Source of the DNA: Firmicutes bacterium TM09-10
Lineage (GTDB): Bacteria; Bacillota; Clostridia; Lachnospirales; Lachnospiraceae
Assembly (NCBI GenBank): GCA_003481005.1
Contig: QUKC01000003.1
Coordinates: forward strand, 167,466 to 231,465
Reading direction: 5' to 3'
DNA length: 64,000 bases
Positions 24,875 through 37,723 of this stretch are shown one piece after another. The first letter of the stretch is position 1. Each line of letters begins with the position of its first letter. The position numbers and the translations under genes were made by a program. Below the pieces are notes generated by a model. It did not search any database. It worked only from the letters and a program-made list of their open reading frames with translations, and was not told the DNA's origin.

Positions 24875-27385
24875 AATAAACCGGTTCCCGTTTTCTTCAA
24901 ACATGCTCCGCGCATCGTTCATGCCCTTTTTGTAGACAGCCCCGGTCAGCGGGTCCATCAAAACGACATTCTGCTCGTTGAAGCCGATCACCAGCACTGC
25001 ACTGCCGTCCTGCATCACTGCAAGCACCGGGATTTCCCGGTCAGGATAATATAACACCATATCCAACGTACAGCCCTGGAGGTTTAACACCGTCCGATTG
25101 TCTAAATTTTCTTCCAGAATCGTCAGCACGTCCTGCCCGGCTGCCAGCAGCGAGGAGCTGTTTTTCACCATTCCTTCATACTGGAAAATCGTATCCAGGC
25201 ACACCGCAAGGCTGCTTCTTTCATTGTCCGCATAGTCCCCATCAATCGCCATGATCTGGTTCGAGCTGTGCAGGCGGTCGCGTTTGTTCAAATATCTGCC
25301 CGCCTCGTCCGTTACCGCGCCAGCTGCTTCATAAGCTCTGCGCACCGCTTCGGCAGGGTCTTTTTCGATTCCGATCACACCATATTGTCCATATACATAA
25401 TAGCGGTTCTGATCCTCTTCCCCGTTCAGTGCAATTTCCCGGCTTCCTTCAAAGATGACCTCCTTCGGAGTGAGGATTTTGACCTTTTTGGCATCCGGGA
25501 CGGAATTTAGTACAATTCGTACGATATTTTCCGTCTCCTGCGTGGACGCTGTCTCCGCATAATTTTTGCTCTCCGGTATCTCATCATTATATAAAATCTG
25601 ATCCTCCGAAAGCTCCGTCACCCTTCCGTCCGCAAGGGAAATCCGTTCCAGACTGATCTGGTTTTCCTCAATCCGGCAGCCCGTCACATAAACCCCTGCC
25701 TGCTCATAGGATTTTAAAATATTTCCCTCAAAATCCTGGATCCTGATCTGATGCATCGGGAACAGCTGATTGCCGACCGCATCCTCCTGCACCTGCTCTG
25801 CAGACGCAATTCCGTAGATCAGGTCTTCCCCCATAAAGCCGAGCGCCTGAATAAAATTGCCTTCGCCCGCCTTGAGTTCCGTCAGCTTTCCGCTGTTTAA
25901 ATTCATGAATTCCAGCGTGCTGCCATAATCCTTCAGATCCTTCAGATCCTTCTGCCATACCAGCATACTGTCGTTTTCCGCAACCCTGCAGCCAGCCGTG
26001 CTAATCCCGGAAACTACGATTTCGCTGGACTTGTCCTCCAGCCCGATATGCCAGATATTGCCGTCCACCATCAGATAGAGGTCGTTTTTACCATTTACAT
26101 AAGAAAGTGTTTCCAGATCAGCTTTTAACAGCCCGGCACTTTTATTATAAGGAATAAACACCATTTCCTCTGTCACGTTCAGTGTACTGCTGTAGTAGCA
26201 GACCGAAACACCACACTCGCCCTCGTGACGGCCGCGGTTCATATAACCGTATACCAGAAACGTCACGTTTCCGGTTTCATCGACCTGCAAAACCTCATAG
26301 CTGTGGTTTTCATAGCGCGCCCGCAGATCGTCGTTGTCCTCGTCCCGGAAAGAATGCAGCCGCGCCAGGCGATTGTCAGCACTGTTGTATACATAAAGCG
26401 CTCCAGCCTGTACAAAGGCAAATACATTTCCGCCATCGCTTTCTTTCATGACGACATTTTTATCTGTAATTCCAAGCTGTAATCCGCTTTCCGTAAATCT
26501 TGATGATTTTTCCGTAAAATACTGTGTGGCAGTCCGTTCATAATCCAGCAGGTACATTGTGTCCCCTGTATAACGCACCCGGTAATACTCCGTCACGGAC
26601 GCGCTGACCTGACTGCCTCCCTCTGTATAAGACACCGGATAGCTCAAAACAAAGGAAGCTGTCTGCGGTGCGATTTCTTTTACCCAGATCTGCGGCTTCT
26701 CTATCCGCGTCACATCCAGGCTTCCCCAGGTTACCTGGGACGACGTACAATGAATGTCCACATGGGCAAAAGAGGAATTGTCGCCATCTGAATTCGTTTC
26801 CAGCTTTTTGGCATAGCCTTTTTCCGCAAAAACCTCTGCATCAAAGGTCGCATCCGAAAAAGACGTCACGAAATCAAGTTTTTCCGTCAGGTAATAATCC
26901 GCCTGGATGACCCGCGTATAATAACGCACCTGTCTGCTTTCATCCAGATTCACCAGAAAAATCAGGCTGTATTCCTCGCCCTCTTTCATCAAATCCTTTA
27001 ACCGGAAGGAAAGATACAGGTCGTCTCCCTCCTGCGTCCCGGTCAGCTCCGTATTTTCAATCAGACGGCTTCCGTCGATGCTGCGCAGCTCATAGGAAAC
27101 GCCCGCAATTTCCGTGCCGTACCCGTGCACCACTGCGTTGATCTGACGCGCTGTTTTGATCGGCGTAATGCTTTCCCGCATATCCGCCGTATCCATCTGC
27201 ATTGTATATCCGTACATCTGATTGATTTCCTGACCGTCTTCCACAATTGCCATTGTGGGCAGACTGGCCGCCGACATCGGTGCAGTCATATCCCCATTTC
27301 CCTGATTGGCGACCATGCTGATCACAACCAGCGAAATCACAAATATCACAACAAAGGCAATGCCCTTGATAACCGTTTTCTTCAA
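24863..27385 (-). CDS. Large membrane-anchored protein of unknown function with C39-peptidase-like C-terminal domain
   Basis: 840 aa. One N-terminal transmembrane helix (IKGIAFVVIFVISLVVISMV) with most of the protein predicted outside the cell. The middle (~100-600) is beta-rich with repeated blade-like stretches such as NVFAFVQAGALYVYNSADN and DLYLMVDGNIWHIGLEDKS, suggesting a propeller. The C-terminal ~150 residues resemble a C39-type papain-like fold: IPVLAVMQDGSAVLVIGFN, VVLMDPLTGAVY, then NDARSMFEENGNRFIAYS. The usual His is not obvious, so it may be inactive. TTG start at 27385 (AGGAG upstream) overlaps the methyltransferase stop by 3 nt. Function unknown. Confidence 0.75.
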   Translation of the reverse strand: MKKTVIKGIAFVVIFVISLVVISMVANQGNGDMTAPMSAASLPTMAIVEDGQEINQMYGYTMQMDTADMRESITPIKTARQINAVVHGYGTEIAGVSYELRSIDGSRLIENTELTGTQEGDDLYLSFRLKDLMKEGEEYSLIFLVNLDESRQVRYYTRVIQADYYLTEKLDFVTSFSDATFDAEVFAEKGYAKKLETNSDGDNSSFAHVDIHCTSSQVTWGSLDVTRIEKPQIWVKEIAPQTASFVLSYPVSYTEGGSQVSASVTEYYRVRYTGDTMYLLDYERTATQYFTEKSSRFTESGLQLGITDKNVVMKESDGGNVFAFVQAGALYVYNSADNRLARLHSFRDEDNDDLRARYENHSYEVLQVDETGNVTFLVYGYMNRGRHEGECGVSVCYYSSTLNVTEEMVFIPYNKSAGLLKADLETLSYVNGKNDLYLMVDGNIWHIGLEDKSSEIVVSGISTAGCRVAENDSMLVWQKDLKDLKDYGSTLEFMNLNSGKLTELKAGEGNFIQALGFMGEDLIYGIASAEQVQEDAVGNQLFPMHQIRIQDFEGNILKSYEQAGVYVTGCRIEENQISLERISLADGRVTELSEDQILYNDEIPESKNYAETASTQETENIVRIVLNSVPDAKKVKILTPKEVIFEGSREIALNGEEDQNRYYVYGQYGVIGIEKDPAEAVRRAYEAAGAVTDEAGRYLNKRDRLHSSNQIMAIDGDYADNERSSLAVCLDTIFQYEGMVKNSSSLLAAGQDVLTILEENLDNRTVLNLQGCTLDMVLYYPDREIPVLAVMQDGSAVLVIGFNEQNVVLMDPLTGAVYKKGMNDARSMFEENGNRFIAYS

Positions 27386-28611
27386 ACCAACTCTCCTTCC
27401 GGAAGCTTCTGCAGCGTCGTATGGATCTGCAGGGTTTCCGCCAGCCTTTTGCTATCCGGCTCTTGATAGCCCGGCTCTTTGCAGCACTGCCCGGACTTCT
27501 GCTCTGCTTCCGTCAAACCGCTCTGTCCATCCGCCATCCCTGCGTCTACTCTGCGCACTGCACGAATCAGGATATTTTTAGGAGTATGCTCCATATCGAT
27601 AAACTCCAACACCTGGGTATCATAGCCATTTTCTTCCAGCAGATCGGCTCGCAGGGCATCTGTAAACAGTGCCGAAAGCCGCTCTTTAATCAAACCATAT
27701 TTCAGCGCGCCCTCCAGCGGCTCACATGCGATCTGCTTATTGACCTCATGCTGACAACAGGGCACGGATAAAATAACACCCGCATGCCATTTCATCGCCT
27801 TATACAGGGCATAATCGGTCGCCGTGTCGCAGGCGTGCAGCGTCACAACCATGTCCGCGCTGTCCGTTCCCGTATAATCTGCAATATCTCCATGTAAAAA
27901 CGAAAGCCCTTCATAATGATATTTCTTCGCCAACTCGTTGCAATGCACGATCACGTCTTTTTTCAGATCAAGTCCCGTCACTTCCAGTGTCAGTCCCTTT
28001 AATTCATGCAGATAATAATACATGGCAAAAGTCAGATAAGACTTACCGCAGCCAAAGTCAATAATATGCACCGGACGATCCTTGGGCAGGAGTGGCCAGA
28101 TGTCCTCAATAAACTCCAGAAAACGGTTGATCTGACGGAACTTATCGTACCGCGACGTTATCACTTTTCCTTCTTTGGTCTGCACTCCCAGATCCACCAG
28201 AAAGGGAACCGGACGTCCTTCTTCCAGAATATAGCGTTTCTTTCTGTTGTGGGACAACGAAACCTTAACGTTATCTTCCGAAACGCTGCGCTGCTTTTTG
28301 CGCACCGTCATTTTTCCTTTTTTGCTTACCAACACCGTCGCCTCAAAAGAGGTTGTCTCAATCTGCAGCTGTTTAAAGCTGCCCGAAAGATCGGCTTCCA
28401 GAATCGCTGCCGTCTCCTCCGCCGTGTGATTTTCATGAAATACCTGCGTTCCGCGATATGCGGTAATCTGAAACAAAAGCCTGTCCTTTAACAGAACCGG
28501 GCGAATTTTCTTTTTGCTGCACCCCGTCGCTTCGCCGGTGGCGCCACTCAATGTCATCTGGTAAAGCCCGCCGGTCAGGCTCTCTTCCAACAGCTGTCTT
28601 ACTTTGTTCAT
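27382..28611 (-). CDS. Class I SAM-dependent methyltransferase (Methyltransf_32-like)
   Basis: 409 aa. SAM-binding motif I is VHIIDFGCGKSYLTFAMYYY, followed by LEVTGLDLKKDVIVHC, GDIADY and DMVVTLHACDTATDYAL, a pattern of a family of RNA- or unknown-substrate methyltransferases with an SVPCCQHE motif. An N-terminal extension of ~180 residues precedes it, and a ~50-residue polar tail follows. Start set at ATG 28611 with GGAG upstream. R1 copy 4 ends 15 bp upstream, so its terminal hairpin abuts this gene's ribosome binding site. Operon with the 840-aa protein. Confidence 0.82.
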   Translation of the reverse strand: MNKVRQLLEESLTGGLYQMTLSGATGEATGCSKKKIRPVLLKDRLLFQITAYRGTQVFHENHTAEETAAILEADLSGSFKQLQIETTSFEATVLVSKKGKMTVRKKQRSVSEDNVKVSLSHNRKKRYILEEGRPVPFLVDLGVQTKEGKVITSRYDKFRQINRFLEFIEDIWPLLPKDRPVHIIDFGCGKSYLTFAMYYYLHELKGLTLEVTGLDLKKDVIVHCNELAKKYHYEGLSFLHGDIADYTGTDSADMVVTLHACDTATDYALYKAMKWHAGVILSVPCCQHEVNKQIACEPLEGALKYGLIKERLSALFTDALRADLLEENGYDTQVLEFIDMEHTPKNILIRAVRRVDAGMADGQSGLTEAEQKSGQCCKEPGYQEPDSKRLAETLQIHTTLQKLPEGELV

Positions 28612-28626
28612 CTTCTTTTCTCCCTG

Positions 28627-28761
28627 AAAAAAGAATGTGCCTTGGCACATTCTCGCGCCGAGGCGCGGTTGCTTTAGCAACCATCTACCCTTGCGCCGAG
28701 TGCGCATCCTCGTAGCGCGTTTATTATCGTATGGAAACGAAGTTTCCTATACGATAATAAA
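28627..28761 (-). repeat. Structured intergenic element, family R1, copy 4 (subfamily B)
   Basis: Minus-strand order: H1 (same arms as copies 1 and 2), P3 replaced by GGTTGC-TAAA-GCAACC, P4 replaced by AGAATGTGCC / GGCACATTCT followed by TTTTTT. Stem positions are kept while sequences differ from subfamily A. It begins at the T-rich end of the terminator 28762-28790 and ends 15 bp before the methyltransferase ATG. Confidence 0.9.
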
Positions 28762-28790
28762 ACCGGAAGAAGCATATTATCTTCTTCCGG
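28762..28790 (-). terminator. Terminator of the moxR-type operon
   Basis: Minus-strand stem CCGGAAGAAG / CTTCTTCCGG, 8-nt loop, followed by TTTTATTAT, which is also the start of R1 copy 4. It lies 35 bp after the last gene of the operon. Confidence 0.85.
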
Positions 28791-28824
28791 CTCTATTGTA
28801 AAGCTTTATTCTCTTCTGTACAAC

Positions 28825-29310
28825 TTAAAATTTCCGAAAGCCCCTTTTCTGCCTGCGTCTGAAAATTTCTCCGTAGAGCAGAACCTGAATCAGCTCCATG
28901 CTTTCAGGACCAAGCGGCGCCGCAGCCTCTGCTGTTCTGACCGCAGGGTTCATCGCAGCGCCTGCAGATATACGATCGCCTGTCGTGCTCACTTCTCCAC
29001 CGTCCGCAGGCGCGGCCGCCACTGCCGCAGCCTCTGCCTGCTCGCGTTTTTCCTCCTGCTCCAGCACCGCATAAATGTCCTGCGCCATTTTATACAGGGT
29101 CATTCTGTCCGGATATTCATCATAAAGGACGCTGCCTTCACTGTCAAACCGTTCCAGCAGCTCTTCGATCCGTTTGCGGTACTTTTTTGCCTGCCTCGGA
29201 TAAAGCTCCTGCAGATATTCCAGGTCGCGCATGACCGTATCCTCTTCCTCCCATATCAAAGGCATCGGATAGGTCATATAAAAGGGAAGTATTTTGGGGT
29301 AATAGTTCAT
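28825..29310 (-). CDS. Conserved hypothetical protein of the MoxR-DUF58 operon
   Basis: 161 aa, no recognised domain. The N-terminal ~90 residues are charged and helical (YPRQAKKYRKRIEELLERF), the middle is an Ala/Gly-rich linker, and the end is LIQVLLYGEIFRRRQKRGFR. No signal peptide. Start set at ATG 29310, with GGGGG upstream. It is the fourth gene of moxR, DUF58, membrane protein, this gene, 17 bp after the membrane gene, so it probably acts with them in an envelope process. Confidence 0.7.
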   Translation of the reverse strand: MNYYPKILPFYMTYPMPLIWEEEDTVMRDLEYLQELYPRQAKKYRKRIEELLERFDSEGSVLYDEYPDRMTLYKMAQDIYAVLEQEEKREQAEAAAVAAAPADGGEVSTTGDRISAGAAMNPAVRTAEAAAPLGPESMELIQVLLYGEIFRRRQKRGFRKF

Positions 29311-29326
29311 CTGCATCCCCCGGCTG

Positions 29327-30643
29327 TTATTTTTTCTTTATCATATGCAGAATCTTCCCGGAAAGTTTTACAGCCGCCCGCGCCTGCTCCCGCTCCGGTT
29401 CTGTGCCGCCATAGCGCGCCTGCTCATACAACTCCGTCAGCTGCTCCCAGTCTTCATGTCCGGTGTCCCCCCATGCCTGCCGGGTCAGCTCCTGCGCAGT
29501 CAGGCTGTTTGCCAACCCCAGCCACACTGCCTCTTTCCTTTCCTGTTCCTTTTTCTTTTGCCGCCTGCCAAAGGCGCCTTCTATGGTCTTTTTATAGGCC
29601 CGCCGGATCTTCGCAGATGGCTCTATACCGATAAAAAGCTGTGCTCTTTTCCGTTTCTCCCTATAGGCGATGGACTCCGTTTTTTCTTCTACGCCAGCTT
29701 CGAGAGTCTCCTTGCGTCCCCTGTCAGTCTGATAGAAGCTTTTGATCATCCAGCGGAACAAAAGGACAATGCTCACAAGCACTGCGACGATCAATGCCAC
29801 CACAATTGACCAGAAAACAAGCTTTCCAAGCACTTCTATCCAAACCGGTGTGGGGCGAACCTCCTCGAACTCTCCCCAGCCCATTTCCATTTCCGGCACG
29901 CTCACTGTTGCCTGCTCAACAGCCTTCTCCGGTTCTCCGGAAAGCATTGTCAGCAGCCATACAATCAACCATCGAAGTATTTTCCCCAGCCATATGGCAC
30001 CTTCGGTCAGCTTATCCACAAGAGGTGTCGTACAGCACACAATCAGCAGGGCGACACAGACTACGGCATACAGTGCCACAACAATAATTCCCGTCCGGAA
30101 AATATTTTTTTCCGGAATCACACCGGCACTGCCCGCATTTATTTTTACATAAGAAAGATAATTGTCCGCATAGCGCTTGATCAGTATTCCGGGCAGCCAT
30201 ACAAAAAAGCTTCCCAAAACAAGCATACAATCCGTCTGGGACTGCTTATAGCTGCAGACCAAAAATGCTGCGATCACCACCACTGCCGCTGCAGGCAGCG
30301 GGAACTCCCGTTCCTGTATCACCTGATGCACTCGAAGGCGGATGGAATGCAGACCATAAAATACACCAAGCACCGCAATCGCAACTGCACCTACCGGCCA
30401 GCTCTTTACCATCAGCGTTGCAAATACAACGACTGCCGGATGCAATAGAAAGAATACCCAGAAATGCTTCAGCTTTTTACGGAACAGATAAAAGCAGACA
30501 GGGTACAGGGCTGCAGCCAGCCACACACCCACCGGCACACGATCCCCGATCAGTGCATTGAGTGCAATTTCGATGCAGAAAACCACTGCATAGTTTAAAA
30601 AGAGTTCGATCCACTCCGAGGTTCTTTGCAGATTCTGTTTCAT
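29327..30643 (-). CDS. Membrane protein with cytoplasmic C-terminal DUF4129-like tail
   Basis: 438 aa. About seven N-terminal transmembrane helices through residue ~220, another helix at ~275-300 (LVFWSIVVALIVAVLVSIVL), then a charged C-terminal region of ~130 residues. Position after moxR and DUF58 is typical of DUF4129 proteins. No transglutaminase core is visible. ATG 30643 overlaps the DUF58 stop by ATGA, with AAGGAGG upstream, indicating translational coupling. Exact role unknown. Confidence 0.65.
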   Translation of the reverse strand: MKQNLQRTSEWIELFLNYAVVFCIEIALNALIGDRVPVGVWLAAALYPVCFYLFRKKLKHFWVFFLLHPAVVVFATLMVKSWPVGAVAIAVLGVFYGLHSIRLRVHQVIQEREFPLPAAAVVVIAAFLVCSYKQSQTDCMLVLGSFFVWLPGILIKRYADNYLSYVKINAGSAGVIPEKNIFRTGIIVVALYAVVCVALLIVCCTTPLVDKLTEGAIWLGKILRWLIVWLLTMLSGEPEKAVEQATVSVPEMEMGWGEFEEVRPTPVWIEVLGKLVFWSIVVALIVAVLVSIVLLFRWMIKSFYQTDRGRKETLEAGVEEKTESIAYREKRKRAQLFIGIEPSAKIRRAYKKTIEGAFGRRQKKKEQERKEAVWLGLANSLTAQELTRQAWGDTGHEDWEQLTELYEQARYGGTEPEREQARAAVKLSGKILHMIKKK

Positions 30644-31779
30644 AACCACCCTCCTTCTTCCACATCAATCAAACGGGTATAAGGGCGGATACCGGCATTT
30701 ATTTCCGGCCGGATTATACGGTTTACCGGACAGAACCAGATAAATTCCCGTTTTTCTTTCCTGAATTTTTCCAGCAGCTGCTGAAATTCCGGTCGTGCAT
30801 CCGCAGAAAAGAAAATCGTACAAAGGCTTTCCCTGTCTTCCATTTCTTCCAGCCGCTCCCGGATCGGTTCAAAGGAAGGTGCCGGCTTCTCCAAGTCTAT
30901 CCGGGCCAGTCCGCGGAAAATGCTGTCCAGATGGCCCACGCCGCAGGATGCTTTCAGGCAGACCGCCTCTTTTGTCAAAAGATCCGGTCCGTTGGTTTCC
31001 AGAGAGGTTCTGATGCCCTGTCCGATAAACAGCTCCGCTGCCGCTGCCGCCATTTCAATCGAAGCTTCCAGCAGATCCTCCTGACGTAAAATCGCACCAT
31101 CCTCCAGATTTACCACCAGCCGGACAGAGCGCTGGGCGGTGCAGCCCTTTTGATTGACCTTTAATTCCCCGCTTCTTGCGGTGGCTTTCCAGTTTACATC
31201 CCGCAGCGTATCCCGTGGCGTATATTCCCGGATCCCCAGATATTCAAAAGGATCCTCCTGCAAATGCCGTTTCGTCGCAACCTCGCCGTTCAACTGCCGC
31301 ATCGCGCCGTTAAAATCCATTCCCCGAAATGGTCTGGGGTAGACATACAGCTGGGAATCCACCGGCAGGCTTTTGGGCAGCTCATGGGTCAAAAACAGAT
31401 CTCCCGCCACAACGTCCAGGCCGTTGATCCGGTAAAATCCTCTTTTTTTACAGGTAAACCGCAGACTTCTGATGTGCCTGGTATAGGGACGCACCGAAAA
31501 AACATCATTCCGGTAATATTGATCCGTTACACTGCTCTCCGTCCCGGCGTCCTCAAATGCCAATTGCCTCGACACCTGAAATTTTACTTTCAGGACAGGC
31601 AACGGCAAAAGTTTCCTGTTTTCAATCGTTTCCAAAAGCTCACAGCTCTCCCCGCGCACTGTACTTTTACGGGAAAAGGCCAGGGATACAAACAGCTCCT
31701 CATCCCAGTGCTTTGCATACCATACAGACTGAATCTCCCACAGCAGCAGGGCTCCCAGAATTATCCATATTATAACCAT
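30640..31779 (-). CDS. DUF58 domain-containing protein
   Basis: 379 aa. One N-terminal membrane helix (IIWIILGALLLWEIQSVWY), a beta-rich middle, then the DUF58 signature LGIREYTPRDTLRDVNWKAT and RSGELKVNQ at about residues 188-216, followed by a von Willebrand A-like segment (SVRLVVNLEDG). DUF58 proteins accompany MoxR ATPases and are thought to be their membrane-linked clients. Lies 24 bp after moxR. Confidence 0.85.
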   Translation of the reverse strand: MVIIWIILGALLLWEIQSVWYAKHWDEELFVSLAFSRKSTVRGESCELLETIENRKLLPLPVLKVKFQVSRQLAFEDAGTESSVTDQYYRNDVFSVRPYTRHIRSLRFTCKKRGFYRINGLDVVAGDLFLTHELPKSLPVDSQLYVYPRPFRGMDFNGAMRQLNGEVATKRHLQEDPFEYLGIREYTPRDTLRDVNWKATARSGELKVNQKGCTAQRSVRLVVNLEDGAILRQEDLLEASIEMAAAAAELFIGQGIRTSLETNGPDLLTKEAVCLKASCGVGHLDSIFRGLARIDLEKPAPSFEPIRERLEEMEDRESLCTIFFSADARPEFQQLLEKFRKEKREFIWFCPVNRIIRPEINAGIRPYTRLIDVEEGGWL

Positions 31780-31803
31780 ACCGTTATGCCCTTTCTGATA
31801 CGC

Positions 31804-32745
31804 TTATGCGATCGAAAAATCTTCTGTCGGAGCCGGCACAGTGTTTAAAATTTCCTCTATCAGACGCAACGCATCTGCATAACGATTCTGTCCATAGGAA
31901 AGCACCACGCGGTGTGCCATGACCGGTCCGGCCACCGCTTTGACATCATCCGGTGTCACAAAGCTTCTGCCTTCCAGATATGCCCACGCCCTGGAGGCAC
32001 GCATCAGTGCGATCGTTCCTCTGGGACTGACCCCCATCACAGTCTGGTCGCTGCTTCTCGTTGCCGCTGACAGATCCGCCAGATAGCCTCGCACTGTCGG
32101 GTGCACATACACCTCCATCGCTTCCTTCTGCATTCTCTCAAGGGTCTCCTGATCCATCACCGCTGTCAGCTTCTTTAACGGATCCTCCGTCATATACGTA
32201 TCCAGGATCTGCACCTCTTCTTCTCTCGTAGGTAGCCCCATGGACAGCTTCATCAGAAATCTGTCCATCTGCGCTTCCGGAAGAGGGAAGGTTCCCGCAG
32301 TCTCCACCGGATTTTCTGTCGCCACTACGAAAAACGGCGGCTCTAATTTCTGTGTTTTTCCGTCGATAGTGACCTGTCGCTCCTCCATACACTCCAGAAG
32401 ACCCGCCTGTGTCCGGGGCGTCGCGCGGTTGATCTCGTCTGCCAATAAAATATTAGTAAAAACAGGTCCTTTGTTCAGCACAAATTTCCCGCTCTCTCTG
32501 TCATAAATATGTAAGCCTGTGATATCCGCCGGAAGCATATCCGGTGTAAACTGAATTCTTCCGAATTCAATTCCGAGACTGGCAGCCAGTGCTTTGGCAA
32601 GTCTTGTTTTCCCTGTTCCGGGCACGTCCTCCAAAAGCACATGTCCATCCGCCAGCAAAGCAGTCAGCAGCAGCTTCGTCACCCGTTCTTTTCCGATAAT
32701 TACCTTCTGCGTATTTTGCAAAATGTCCAAAATTCTTTTCTGCAT
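31804..32745 (-). CDS. MoxR-family AAA+ ATPase
   Basis: 313 aa. Walker A VLLEDVPGTGKTRLAKAL, Walker B ILLADEINRATPRTQAGLLE, sensor 1 FFVVATENPVETAGTFPLPE and arginine-finger region AQMDRFLMKL, then the lid domain with VMGVSPRGTIALMRASRAWA, all standard for MoxR. These act as chaperone-like ATPases in envelope-protein maturation. Start set at ATG 32745 with GGAGG upstream. First gene of a four-gene operon. Confidence 0.93.
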   Translation of the reverse strand: MQKRILDILQNTQKVIIGKERVTKLLLTALLADGHVLLEDVPGTGKTRLAKALAASLGIEFGRIQFTPDMLPADITGLHIYDRESGKFVLNKGPVFTNILLADEINRATPRTQAGLLECMEERQVTIDGKTQKLEPPFFVVATENPVETAGTFPLPEAQMDRFLMKLSMGLPTREEEVQILDTYMTEDPLKKLTAVMDQETLERMQKEAMEVYVHPTVRGYLADLSAATRSSDQTVMGVSPRGTIALMRASRAWAYLEGRSFVTPDDVKAVAGPVMAHRVVLSYGQNRYADALRLIEEILNTVPAPTEDFSIA

Positions 32746-32834
32746 GATCTTCCTCCCACAGGCTGCATCCATCTATTCTTTCGGTTTGCAGCTATTTTTA
32801 AGCTGCTTCCGGTTTTTTTCAATATTATTTTAGG

Positions 32835-32863
32835 AAAAAGAGGCGCTGTCAACGCAGCGCCTC
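32835..32863 (-). terminator. Terminator of the atp operon
   Basis: Minus-strand stem GAGGCGCTG / CAGCGCCTC with loop CGTTGA containing the atpC stop, followed by TTTTT. The 5' arm encodes the last residues of AtpC. Confidence 0.9.
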
Positions 32864-33253
32864 AATTCTTGCAACGGCTCGTAAAAGAGCTGTCTCCGCA
32901 CGCGCCATATCCGTATCGGAGCTATGGGCCTGCAGTCTTTCTTCCGCCCTCTTCAGGGCAGCTTCTGCTCTTTTGATATCGATCTCACCGGGCCACTCTG
33001 CCGCTTCTGCCAGAATCGAAATCTGATCCGGCAAAATCTCTGCAAAACCGGTGTGAAGCGCGGCCTTTTTCTTCCCAGACTCTTCCGTCAGGGTCAAAAC
33101 ACCGGGCTTTAAAATTACCGTCAGGGGGATATGACCGGCGTAAACACCGATCTCTCCCTCCGAAGTATTAAATTCTGCCATGATCGCTGTTCCCTCATAG
33201 AACACACGCTCCGGCGTGATAATTTTGATCAGAAAGGTTTTTTCCTCTGCCAT
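32849..33253 (-). CDS. atpC: ATP synthase F1 epsilon subunit
   Basis: 134 aa. N-terminal beta-sandwich domain (FLIKIITPERVFYEGTAIMA, GEIGVYAGHIPLTVILKPGV) and C-terminal helical hairpin (DIKRAEAALKRAEERLQAH). Central-stalk subunit that couples and regulates rotation. Start set at ATG 33253, 7 bp after the atpD stop; GAGG upstream. Last gene of the operon. Confidence 0.95.
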   Translation of the reverse strand: MAEEKTFLIKIITPERVFYEGTAIMAEFNTSEGEIGVYAGHIPLTVILKPGVLTLTEESGKKKAALHTGFAEILPDQISILAEAAEWPGEIDIKRAEAALKRAEERLQAHSSDTDMARAETALLRAVARIEALR

Positions 33254-33260
33254 GCCGACC

Positions 33261-34688
<1,428 letters not shown>

Positions 34689-34700
34689 CTATTCTGCCGG

Positions 34701-35573
34701 CTAGCCGATCGCCGCAGCACCGCTGATAATTTCGGTCAGCTCCTGGGTGATGGCGCCCTGACGCGCTCTGTTGTACAGCAGCGTCAGATCTTCCAGCATT
34801 TCCTCAGCATTGCCCGTTGCAGAATCCATCGCCTGCATCCGCGCGCCGTTTTCACTGGCAGCTGCTTCCAGCAGTCCGCCGTAAATCATACTGATCATAT
34901 ATTTGGGAATCAGCATTTCCAGAATGCTTTCTTCCTCCGCTTCAAAGTTCATCTGAAGCTTTAAGCCTGCAGAACCCTCCCGTTCCACCTTTTCATCCAC
35001 GTCCTCTTTCGAAACCGGAAGCAGACGGATCAGCCTGGGTTCATGCACAACTGTATTGATAAAAGAAGTATAGGCCAGCCAGATTTCGCCTACCTCGCCC
35101 TGTGCAAAGCTTGTCAGAACGCGTCTGCCCAAAGCAGCCGCATCCGCATAGGTAGGTTCCTCGCAGATATCCGAGCAGTCCAGGCTGATCTTGCAGCCTG
35201 CACGCTGCAGCGCGTCCTTGCCCTTTTTGCCGACAGCATAAATGTCAAGCTCCTTCAGGTCAAAATTTCCCTGTGTGATCAGCTTGACCACATTCGCATT
35301 ATAGCCGCCCGCAAGTCCGCGGTTGGATGTCATCACGATCACTGCCTTGCGCGGGTTATCCCCGCCCTGCAGATACGGATGGCTGATCCCGGCAGAACGC
35401 TCCAGGATGGACTGCATGGTCTGATAAACCCCATCGGAATAAGGTCTGGTATGCTCCGCCTTTTCCCGTGCCTTCTGCAGCTTGACGGTGGCAACCAGCT
35501 TCATTGCCCTGGTGATCTGTCCGGTGCTCTGGATACTGCTTCTTCTTCTCTTAATGTCTCTCATGGAAGCCAT
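34701..35573 (-). CDS. atpG: ATP synthase F1 gamma subunit
   Basis: 290 aa, central shaft. N-terminal MRDIKRRRSSIQSTGQITRA-MKLVATVKL and C-terminal NAEEMLEDLTLLYNRARQGA-ITQELTEI are the conserved coiled-coil halves. Standard length and position between atpA and atpD. Confidence 0.97.
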   Translation of the reverse strand: MASMRDIKRRRSSIQSTGQITRAMKLVATVKLQKAREKAEHTRPYSDGVYQTMQSILERSAGISHPYLQGGDNPRKAVIVMTSNRGLAGGYNANVVKLITQGNFDLKELDIYAVGKKGKDALQRAGCKISLDCSDICEEPTYADAAALGRRVLTSFAQGEVGEIWLAYTSFINTVVHEPRLIRLLPVSKEDVDEKVEREGSAGLKLQMNFEAEEESILEMLIPKYMISMIYGGLLEAAASENGARMQAMDSATGNAEEMLEDLTLLYNRARQGAITQELTEIISGAAAIG

Positions 35574-35598
35574 GTCCTGTCACCTGCCCTTCTCCATC

Positions 35599-37710
<2,112 letters not shown>

Positions 37711-37723
<13 letters not shown>

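Noticed and set aside
32775-32834. Hairpin GCAGC...GCTGC followed by Ts as a second terminator for the plus strand
   Set aside because: No plus-strand gene ends here; the arrangement is short and lies in the moxR leader, so no function is claimed.
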